A DNA stretch of 64,000 nt. Source: Lysobacter enzymogenes (GTDB lineage Bacteria > Pseudomonadota > Gammaproteobacteria > Xanthomonadales > Xanthomonadaceae). The DNA lies in assembly GCF_023617245.1 (NCBI RefSeq), contig NZ_CP067396.1, positions 1,612,001-1,676,000 on the forward strand. Reading direction: 5' to 3'. The notes under the pieces are model-generated. The model had not been told where the DNA came from, made no database searches, and saw only the letters and a list, made by a program, of their open reading frames with translations. Below, in pieces: positions 46,054 to 53,012 of this stretch. Numbering within the stretch: the first letter of the stretch is position 1; every line of letters starts with the position of its first letter. The position numbers and the translations under genes are program-made.

Positions 46054-48411
46054 ATGAAGCCGTACCCCTGCACCTTCGCCGCGCTCGCGCTGGCGATCGC
46101 CGCCGCCCTGGTCGCCGCGCCCGTCCACGCCGCCGATGCGGCCGCCGGCGCCGCCGCCGACAGCGCCGACGCCACGGCCGCGGGCGAGGCCCGCGACGCC
46201 ACCACGCTCGACGCGGTCTCGGTCATCGGTCTGGGCGAAACCCGCCAGGTGCAGCGGGTCAAGCTGGCCGACATCGAGAAGACCGTCGCCGGCACCAGCC
46301 CGCAGAAGATCCTCAACAAGCTGCCGGGCATCTCGGTGCAGTCCAACGACGCCTACGGCGCCAACGAGGAATCGCAGACCATCAGCCTGCGCGGCTTCAA
46401 CCAGCGCCTGCTCGGCTACACCCTCGACGGCATCCCGCTCGGCGACAACAGCTACGGCAACTACAACGGCCTGGGCATCAGCCGCGCGCTGATCGGCGAG
46501 AACCTCGCCGGCGCCGAACTGGCCGCGGGCATCGGGTCGCTCGGCACCGCCTCGACCAGCAATCTCGGCGGCACCTTGCAGTATTTCTCGGCCGATCCGG
46601 AGGCCGAGTTCGGCCTGCGCGTGGCCCAGACCTTCGGCAGCGACAGCACCCGCCGCACCTATGCGCGCCTGGACACCGGCGAGCACGGCGGCTTCTCGAT
46701 GTACCTGTCCGGCTCGCTGCTCAGCGCCGACATGTGGTCGCGACCGCACGACAACCAGGACCAGAACCAAGTCAACCTCAAGGCGCTGTACACCTTTGGC
46801 GACGGCAACCGCATCAGCGCCTTCGTCTCCAGCGCCGAAACCAGCCAGGCCAACTACGCCTATCTGTCCAAGGCGCTGCTCGCGCGTGGCGCGGATTGGG
46901 ACTGGAATTTGTACAAGCCGGATTGGCAGCGCGCGCTCAACGCCGCCTACTGCGCGCCCAAGCCGTGGCCGGCCAACAAGGCCGGCGACCGCCGCTGCAA
47001 GTTCGAATCGCCGGCGGCGACCATCGACGACGCCTACTACGCCAGCCGCGCGCTGCGCACCGACCACCTGGCCGCGCTGGCCGGCGAGTTCAACCTCGGC
47101 GAAGGCCTGCGCCTGAACGCGCAGACCTACTATCACGACGACCGCGGCCAGGGCCATTGGTGGTCGCCGGGCAACTGGTCGTACCCGAACACCGCCAAGG
47201 AAATCCCGATCTCGATCCGCAGCACCAACTACGGCATCAACCGCTACGGCGCGATGGCCTCGTTGAACTGGGAAGTCGGCATCCACCGCATCCAGGGCGG
47301 CTTCTGGTACGAGAGCAACCACCACGACGTGCAGCGCAACTTCTACTTCATCGACGGGCCGATCAACGACGACCGCTTCCTCAACGATCCCGACCGCCGC
47401 CTGTTCTTCCAGAAGTACCGCATCAACACCCGCCAGGCCTATCTGCAGGACACCATGAGCCTGCTCGACGGCCGCCTGACCGTGGACGTTGGCGCCAAGA
47501 GCACCCAGGTCGACATGCGCGCGACCCAGGTCCCGTCGAAGATGATGGAAGTGCCCAACGCGAGCGGCCGGCTGGAGACCAAGGACAGCTTCCTGCCGCA
47601 GCTGGGCGTCGGCTACAAGCTCGGCGAAGGCCGCGAACTGTTCGCCGCCTACACCGAGAACGTCGCCGCCTTCGTCGGCGGCGGCGCCGGCGGTCCGCTG
47701 GCGATCGGCCAGGCCGCGTTCGACGCGCAGAAGGCCGATCTGAAGCCGGAAGAGTCCAAGACCCTGGAGGCCGGTTATCGCCAGGTCGGCGAGACCTACC
47801 AGGCCTCGCTGAGCGTGTACAAGGTGCGCTTCGACAACCGCCTGCTCTCGCTCAACCCGTGTTCGAGCATCGAGGCCGGCACGCGTCCGGAGTGCATCAC
47901 CAAGTTCTTCAACGTCGGTTCGGTCGACAGCTACGGCAGCGAACTGGTGTTCATCTGGAAGCCGGTCGACGGCCTGCAGTGGTACAACGCGCTGTCGTGG
48001 AACAAGTCGACCTACCAGGACAACTACATCGACGGCGGCAAGACCGTGCCGACCAGCGGCAAGCGCGTGGTCGACGTGCCCGACACCATGTTCTCCAGTG
48101 AAGTCAGCTACAGCCGCGGCCCGTGGCTGGCCAGCGTCAGCGGCAAGTACACCGGCAAGCGCTACTACACCTACCTCAACGACAACGGCTTCGGCGGCTA
48201 CACCACCTTCGACGCGGCGCTGCGCTACACCTTCGATGCGATGGGGCCGCTGCGGCAGTGGTCGGTCTCGCTCAACGCCAGCAACCTCACCGACAAGCGC
48301 ACCGCGAGCAACCTGACTGCGTTCAGCGCCTCGGACCCGCAGGGCAAGACCTACGCCTTCCACGCCAACGCGCCGCGGCAGTTGTTCCTGACCCTCGACG
48401 CGCGGTTCTGA
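46054..48411 (+). CDS. TonB-dependent outer-membrane receptor
   Basis: 785 residues. Signal peptide (MKPYPCTFAALALAIAAALVAAPVHA), TonB-box region around TTLDAVSVIG, plug domain (SPQKILNKLPGISVQSNDAYG, LRGFNQRLLGYTLDGIPLGD), 22-strand barrel and terminal LDARF. GGAG precedes ATG 46054. Substrate not recognisable; no siderophore genes nearby. Its position divergent from kgtP suggests uptake of a carboxylate or its metal complex, as is common for the many TonB receptors of xanthomonads. Confidence 0.9.
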   Translation: MKPYPCTFAALALAIAAALVAAPVHAADAAAGAAADSADATAAGEARDATTLDAVSVIGLGETRQVQRVKLADIEKTVAGTSPQKILNKLPGISVQSNDAYGANEESQTISLRGFNQRLLGYTLDGIPLGDNSYGNYNGLGISRALIGENLAGAELAAGIGSLGTASTSNLGGTLQYFSADPEAEFGLRVAQTFGSDSTRRTYARLDTGEHGGFSMYLSGSLLSADMWSRPHDNQDQNQVNLKALYTFGDGNRISAFVSSAETSQANYAYLSKALLARGADWDWNLYKPDWQRALNAAYCAPKPWPANKAGDRRCKFESPAATIDDAYYASRALRTDHLAALAGEFNLGEGLRLNAQTYYHDDRGQGHWWSPGNWSYPNTAKEIPISIRSTNYGINRYGAMASLNWEVGIHRIQGGFWYESNHHDVQRNFYFIDGPINDDRFLNDPDRRLFFQKYRINTRQAYLQDTMSLLDGRLTVDVGAKSTQVDMRATQVPSKMMEVPNASGRLETKDSFLPQLGVGYKLGEGRELFAAYTENVAAFVGGGAGGPLAIGQAAFDAQKADLKPEESKTLEAGYRQVGETYQASLSVYKVRFDNRLLSLNPCSSIEAGTRPECITKFFNVGSVDSYGSELVFIWKPVDGLQWYNALSWNKSTYQDNYIDGGKTVPTSGKRVVDVPDTMFSSEVSYSRGPWLASVSGKYTGKRYYTYLNDNGFGGYTTFDAALRYTFDAMGPLRQWSVSLNASNLTDKRTASNLTAFSASDPQGKTYAFHANAPRQLFLTLDARF

Positions 48412-48420
48412 GGAACGCAC

Positions 48421-48444
48421 GGCCGCCGGATCGTTCCGGCGGCC
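48421..48444 (+). terminator. Hairpin after the TonB receptor gene
   Basis: Perfect 10-bp stem (48421-48430 with 48435-48444), loop TCGT, 10 nt after the stop. No U-tract; family B repeat copy follows at once. Confidence 0.5.
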
Positions 48445-48456
48445 GCGAGGTCCGAC

Positions 48457-48553
48457 TGTAGGAGCGGCGCGAGCCGCGACCGCGACAACGCAACCACCGC
48501 GAAGGTTTCGGCGCAGTCGCGTTGTCGCGGTCGCGGCTTGCGCCGCTCCTACA
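48457..48553. repeat. Palindromic repeat family B, copy 3
   Basis: 35-bp inverted repeat (48457-48491 with 48519-48553) with one mismatch, TGTAGGAGCGGCGCGAGCCG core, 27-nt loop. Between the TonB receptor and glyoxalase genes. Confidence 0.88.
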
Positions 48554-48600
48554 GGGGCGGCTGCTAAGCTGCGCCGATCTCACTGTCGCGCGGCCCATCC

Positions 48601-48984
48601 ATGTTCCATCACCTCTCGCTCGGCGTGCGCGATCTCGCCCGCGCCGGCGCGTTCTACGACGCGGTCCTCGGCGCGCTCGGCTACCGTCGCGTATTCGACG
48701 GCGACGAGTCGATCGGTTACGGGCTCGTCGACAACCAGGATCTGCTGCTGTTGAACCTCACGCCCGAAGCCGCCGCGCCCGGCGACGGGACCCATCTCGC
48801 GTTCGCCGCCGCCTCGCGCGCCGAGGTCGATGCGTTCCACCGCGGCGGACTCGCCGGCGGCGGACGCGACAACGGCGCGCCGGGCCTGCGTCCGGATTAC
48901 GGCGCGCACTATTACGCATGCTTCCTGATCGATCCCGACGGCCACCGCGTCGAAGCGGTGATCAACGCGCCGGCGTCGAGCTGA
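48601..48984 (+). CDS. VOC/glyoxalase-fold protein
   Basis: 127 residues. Paired beta-alpha-beta-beta-beta modules of the vicinal oxygen chelate superfamily: FHHLSLGVRDLARAGAFYDAVLGALGY at the N-terminus and CFLIDPDGHRVEAVI at the C-terminus, with potential metal-ligand His/Glu. Probably a small metal-dependent lyase or dioxygenase-like enzyme; substrate unknown. Convergent with the Crp/Fnr gene. Confidence 0.85.
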   Translation: MFHHLSLGVRDLARAGAFYDAVLGALGYRRVFDGDESIGYGLVDNQDLLLLNLTPEAAAPGDGTHLAFAAASRAEVDAFHRGGLAGGGRDNGAPGLRPDYGAHYYACFLIDPDGHRVEAVINAPASS

Positions 48985-49020
48985 AGACAGGATTCGCGTA
49001 GCGCGCGCGGCGCGCGCGGT

Positions 49021-49725
49021 TCAGCGCGCGCCGCGCGCGGCGTCCTGCGCCAGCGCGCGTTCCAGCGCCTGCGCATCGCGCATCACCACATGGCGGTAGC
49101 GCAGCGCGATCCAGCCGCGCTGCTCCCAGGCCTTGAGCTGCTTGCTCACGCTCTGGCGGGTCGCGCCGAGCATGTTGGCGAGGTCGTCCTGCGGCAGCGG
49201 CAGGTCGATCAGCCGGCCTTCCTCGCGCTCGACCCCGTACACCCGCGCCAGTTCCAGCAGGCGCTTGCCCAGGCGCGCGGCCAGCGGCAGGGTCAGCGCG
49301 TCCTCGACGTAGTCCAGCGCGGTGCGCAGCTTGCGGCACAGCAGCCGGGTGAAGCCGCGGTACAGCTCGGGGTGTTGCTCCAGCAGCGCCAGGAAGCGCG
49401 TGCGCGGCAACAGCAGGATCTCGCTGTCGCCGACCGCGCGCGCGTCCTGCGGGCGCGGTTCGCCGTCGAACATCGACACTTCGCCGAACCAGCTGCCGGG
49501 CTCGAACTGCACGATCAGCATCTCGCGCCCGCCCGCGGTCGGCACGCTCAGGCGGATGCGCCCGGACACCACGCCGTACAGCCCCTCGGCCGCGTCGCCG
49601 CGCGCGTACAGCAGCTCGCCGTCGCGCAGGCGCCGGCGCACCGACATCGCCTGCAGGTGCGCGACCACCTCGGGCGAGAGGTCGCGCAGCCACGGATCGG
49701 CGGGCAGGGGCGCGGGCTCGGTCAT
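49021..49725 (-). CDS. Crp/Fnr-family transcription regulator
   Basis: 234 residues. Cyclic-nucleotide-binding-like beta-roll (LYARGDAAEGLYGVVSGRIRL, FEPGSWFGEVSMFDG) and C-terminal winged helix with recognition helix in QDDLANMLGATRQSVSKQLKAWEQRGW. Not the xanthomonad Clp, whose sequence differs. No Fnr-type N-terminal cysteine cluster. ATG 49725 chosen; an extension upstream is GC-rich noise. Divergent from the BASS transporter gene, a possible target. Confidence 0.88.
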   Translation of the reverse strand: MTEPAPLPADPWLRDLSPEVVAHLQAMSVRRRLRDGELLYARGDAAEGLYGVVSGRIRLSVPTAGGREMLIVQFEPGSWFGEVSMFDGEPRPQDARAVGDSEILLLPRTRFLALLEQHPELYRGFTRLLCRKLRTALDYVEDALTLPLAARLGKRLLELARVYGVEREEGRLIDLPLPQDDLANMLGATRQSVSKQLKAWEQRGWIALRYRHVVMRDAQALERALAQDAARGAR

Positions 49726-49895
49726 GCGCGGCGGGGGCGGGGCGGACGGGCAGGCATGCGCACGATTGTGGCCCAGTGCCGCGCCGGTGTCCGCCCGTGC
49801 GCGCAAGCTGGGGGCGCAGCGGCTAGGATCGCTCGGGTCGGCCGCGGATCGGTCGGCGCCGCCCGCGCCGCGGACATCCACCGAAGGAGGGATTC

Positions 49896-50786
49896 GTGCA
49901 GGACAGCGTACTGCTCAAGATCGGCCTGCCGCTGGCGATCGCCATCATCATGTGCGGCATCGGCCTGACCCTGCGCGGCGAGGACTTCCGCCAGATCCTG
50001 CGGCGGCCGCGGCCGGTCGCGGTCGGCCTGGTCGGCCACTACCTGCTGCTGCCGTTGCTGGGCTTCGCCACCGCCTGGTGGGTGGCGCGCGCCGGCGGCC
50101 CGGGCGCGGTCGAGTTCGCGGTCGGCTTCGTGCTGGTCGCCGCCTGCCCCAGCGGCAGCAGCTCCAACGCGCTGACCTACCTGGCCCGCGGCAACGTCGC
50201 CCTGGCGGTGACCTTGACCGTGATCAGCGCGCTGGCGACCTTCCTCAGCGTGCCCTTGCTGGTCGACCTGGCCTTGCACTGGTTCGGCGGCGAAACCCGC
50301 GGCATCCGCCTGCCGTTCGCGCAGACCGTGCTGCATCTGGCCGCGCTGGTGCTGGCGCCGGTGCTGTCCGGCATGGCCCTGCGCCGGTTCGCGCCGGCGT
50401 TCGCGCTGCGGGTGGAGCCGTGGGTCAGCCGCTTCGCGCTCGGCCTGTTGTTGCTGCTGATCGTGGCGATCTGCATCACCCAGCGCGAAGTGCTGACCCG
50501 TAGCCTGGGCGAACTCGGTCCGGCGGCGTTGGCGATGGGCGCGGCGGCGATCGGCGGCGGTTTCCTGCTCGGCCGCATCGCCCGGCTCGGCCCGCGCGAT
50601 TCGATCACGGTCGGCATGGAAGTCGGGGTGCAGAACAGCACCCTGGCGATCGTGATCGCGCTGACCCTGCTGCAGTCGCCGGCGATCGCGGTGCCGGCGG
50701 CGGTGTACGGCTTGCTGATGTACCTGCCGGCGTTCGCGGCGGCGTGGCTGGGCCGGCGCGCGGTGGCGCGGGCCGAGGGCGGCTGA
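49896..50786 (+). CDS. BASS-family (bile acid:sodium symporter-like) transporter
   Basis: 296 residues with about nine or ten membrane segments. Family motifs are GFVLVAACPSGSSSNALTYLARGN and EVGVQNSTLAIVIAL, which line the two crossed re-entrant helices binding sodium and substrate. In bacteria these move pantoate, pyruvate or other organic anions; substrate here unknown. Start GTG 49896 with AAGGAGGG upstream. Divergent Crp/Fnr gene 170 nt away. Confidence 0.88.
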   Translation: MQDSVLLKIGLPLAIAIIMCGIGLTLRGEDFRQILRRPRPVAVGLVGHYLLLPLLGFATAWWVARAGGPGAVEFAVGFVLVAACPSGSSSNALTYLARGNVALAVTLTVISALATFLSVPLLVDLALHWFGGETRGIRLPFAQTVLHLAALVLAPVLSGMALRRFAPAFALRVEPWVSRFALGLLLLLIVAICITQREVLTRSLGELGPAALAMGAAAIGGGFLLGRIARLGPRDSITVGMEVGVQNSTLAIVIALTLLQSPAIAVPAAVYGLLMYLPAFAAAWLGRRAVARAEGG

Positions 50787-51019
50787 CGGCGGCGGCGCGG
50801 CGCCGTCGCTGCGCCTCTCGAGACCGCAATGTGGGCGTGGCGCAAATCCACGCATCGAAATCCGTCCGTTTCTCGCCCGGCGTGCCAGCGCGTGCGGGTT
50901 CGCGCAAGCGCCGACCGGCGGCGCGCGATGGCTGGCCGTCGGCTCCGATTCCCGGCGTTGTCCCCACCTGCAGGCACTCGCGCCTGCTTCGGAGCATTCG
51001 ACCAAGGGAGGGAAACGGC

Positions 51020-51640
51020 ATGACCAATCTCACACCGAACGCGGGGCCGCACGACGCGGCCTTCGACGCCCCGCATGTCTGCGCGGGCTGCGACAACGCC
51101 GAAGCGGCGGCGCATGCGGCCGGCGCCGGCAGCGGCCCAGGCAAGCCCACAGTGAACCGGTGGGAGCCGACCTCGCACCACTCCAGCCGCAACGGCCAGG
51201 ACATCGACCACATCGTGGTCCACTACACCACCTCGCGGAACATCGAGGGCACGATCAGCCACTTCAAGCACGGCTCCCCGCAAACCTCGGCGCACTACCT
51301 CATCGGCCGCGACGGCGCGCTGGTGCAGATGGTCGGCGACGGCGAGCGCGCCTGGCACGCCGGCAATGCGCTGATGAACGCGCGCTCGATCGGGATCGAG
51401 CACGTGGCCGCGGTCGGCGACCGCATCGCCGAGCAGCAGGCGCGCACCTCGGCGGCGCTGATCGGCTGGCTGATGCGCGAGTACAAGATCCCCAAGTCGC
51501 AGGTCATCCCGCACATCTGCGTGCCGCGCAACACCGATTGCTGCGGCGATTTGTTCGCCGAGTTCGGCGGTGGGGTCAAGGCCGGCGCCGAGGCCCAACG
51601 CAAGGCCCTGCACGACTGGATGAGTTCGATGGGCTTGTGA
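51020..51640 (+). CDS. N-acetylmuramoyl-L-alanine amidase (Amidase_2), no signal peptide
   Basis: 206 residues. The peptidoglycan amidase domain covers about residues 55-200: zinc ligands His in HIVVHYTTS and His in VIPHICVPRNTDCCGDLF (third ligand Cys or Asp of the same segment), and the general pattern SAHYLIGRDGALVQMV..RAWHAGN. The first 50 residues are polar and Gly/Ala-rich with a CAGC pair and no signal peptide or membrane helix. It may act on recycled muropeptides in the cytoplasm or be exported by a non-Sec route. GGGAGG precedes ATG 51020. Confidence 0.88.
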   Translation: MTNLTPNAGPHDAAFDAPHVCAGCDNAEAAAHAAGAGSGPGKPTVNRWEPTSHHSSRNGQDIDHIVVHYTTSRNIEGTISHFKHGSPQTSAHYLIGRDGALVQMVGDGERAWHAGNALMNARSIGIEHVAAVGDRIAEQQARTSAALIGWLMREYKIPKSQVIPHICVPRNTDCCGDLFAEFGGGVKAGAEAQRKALHDWMSSMGL

Positions 51641-51746
51641 CCTGGAGAGCGGTCGCGCGCGCCGGCGGACAGGCCGGCGCGCGCGGGACGAGCGTCGGGC
51701 GCCAACCGCTCGGCGCACATCAATCAACGCCAGTCGGTCAGCACTA

Positions 51747-51788
51747 ATCGATCAACACCCATCGATCAACGCCCATCGATCAACGCCA
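51747..51788. repeat. 14-bp tandem repeat at the phzF-like gene end
   Basis: Three consecutive copies of ATCGATCAACGCCC (one base variant in the first, one in the last) at 51747-51760, 51761-51774 and 51775-51788. The last runs into the stop and last codons of the minus-strand gene. Confidence 0.8.
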
Positions 51789-52661
51789 GTCGATCTGCCC
51801 GCGCACCACGTTGCTGACCCGGCCGCCCGACCAGACCTCGCCGTCGGCGTCCACGCGCAGTTGCAGGCGCGCGTCGAAACCGACCTCGCGGCCCTGGCTG
51901 ACGGTGTAGCGGCCGTCGCGCCCGGGCAGGGCGTCGTTGTGCTTGAGCCACGCGGCGAGCGTGGCGTTGGCCGCGCCGGAGGCGGCGTCCTCGAACTGCG
52001 CCGGCGCGCCGACGAAGGCGCGCACCACCAAGTCGTAGTCCTGGCCGGCGTCGGCGCGCGCGAACGCGCACAGGCCCATGCTTTCGGTGCGTTCGGCGAG
52101 GCCGCCGATCGCCGCCCAATCGGGCTGGGCGGCGCGCAGCGCGGCTTCGTCGCGCAGCTGCGCCAGCCACCAGCGGCGGCCGCCGTCCATCAGCGCCGGC
52201 GGCAGCGCGCCCAGCGGCAGCCCGCGCAGGGCCGCGGCCAGGCGCGGGTCGGCGGCATCGGCGGTCTCGACCACGCGCGCGCGCGGCGTGCGCACCGCGA
52301 TCGTGCGCGCCTCGCCTTCGCCGGACACCGACAACGGCAGCAGGCCGGCCACGCCTTCCTGCACCAGCACGCCGTCGACCGGCGCGGCCAGGCCGGCCTC
52401 CAGCACCACGCAGGCGGTGCCGACGCTGGGATGGCCGGCGAAGGGCACTTCGCGGCGCGGGCTGAACATGCGGATGCGGTAGCTGGCGCCGGGCTGGGTC
52501 GGGGCGAACACGAAGGTGGTCTCCGGCAGCCGGGTCCAGCGGGCGATGGCCTGCATCGCGGCATCGTCGAGGCCTTCGGCGTCGAGGACCACGGCCAGCG
52601 GATTGCCGGCGCCGGGGCGGTCGGCGAAGACGTCCAGTTGCAGATAGCGGCGTTGCGTCAT
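51780..52661 (-). CDS. PhzF-family epimerase/isomerase
   Basis: 293 residues with the duplicated diaminopimelate-epimerase-like fold of the PhzF family. Catalytic Glu in RLPETTFVF and the substrate loop EVPFAGHPSVGTA; second half AFVGAPAQFEDAASGAANATLAAWL. PhzF proper isomerises DHHA in phenazine synthesis, but no other phenazine genes are here, so this is probably one of the many PhzF-like enzymes of unknown substrate. Interesting that it is divergent from lysAC. Confidence 0.88.
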   Translation of the reverse strand: MTQRRYLQLDVFADRPGAGNPLAVVLDAEGLDDAAMQAIARWTRLPETTFVFAPTQPGASYRIRMFSPRREVPFAGHPSVGTACVVLEAGLAAPVDGVLVQEGVAGLLPLSVSGEGEARTIAVRTPRARVVETADAADPRLAAALRGLPLGALPPALMDGGRRWWLAQLRDEAALRAAQPDWAAIGGLAERTESMGLCAFARADAGQDYDLVVRAFVGAPAQFEDAASGAANATLAAWLKHNDALPGRDGRYTVSQGREVGFDARLQLRVDADGEVWSGGRVSNVVRGQIDWR

Positions 52662-53012
52662 TTCCAGGGAAGTTCCGTGAGGCCCGTGCGGGTGGCGAGC
52701 GGCACGTGGCGTGGGGCGGGGCCGAAGGCGGGAAGAGGGGTTGGAAAGAGAGCGTTTCGGCGGGTTGGCGAAAGACTTGCGCGCCGGGCGTTCGGCGACG
52801 GTCGGGTTGGACTAGAATCGCTGGTTCGTGCCCGGCTGCCGGGCCGGCGCCGCAGCGACGCGGGCGCCAGCCGCAAGGCGCGTAATTCTAGGCACGCCAG
52901 ACCCGCAAGTGTGGAATCCCGCCGCGTCCGTTCATCGGCCGCCGCGGGCGGATCGACCTGCCCCGGCCGCCGCGCCGGGCCCATCACAGTGGAACCGACA
53001 ACCGAGGAAAAC
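52662..53012. promoter_or_regulatory. Divergent region phzF-like / lysAC
   Basis: 351 nt without a gene. TAGAAT at 52813-52818 with TTCGGC 16 nt upstream is a weak promoter candidate for lysAC, giving a leader of about 190 nt. No lysine riboswitch features were recognised. Confidence 0.4.

Noticed and set aside
49021..49725. Identification of the Crp/Fnr protein as Clp
   Set aside because: The visible beta-roll and recognition helix (TRQSVSKQLKAW) differ from the highly conserved Clp sequence.
51780..52661. Part of a phenazine cluster
   Set aside because: PhzF-like proteins are common outside phenazine loci and no phzABDEG homologue lies nearby.
51861..53012. In-frame extension that would make lysAC about 1250 residues
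   Set aside because: The added part overlaps the minus-strand PhzF-like gene and its upstream region; the aspartate kinase family starts a few residues before KFGGTS, at 53013.
52662..53012. Lysine riboswitch ahead of lysAC
   Set aside because: The stretch lacks a recognisable five-helix L-box arrangement by eye; a covariance search would be decisive.
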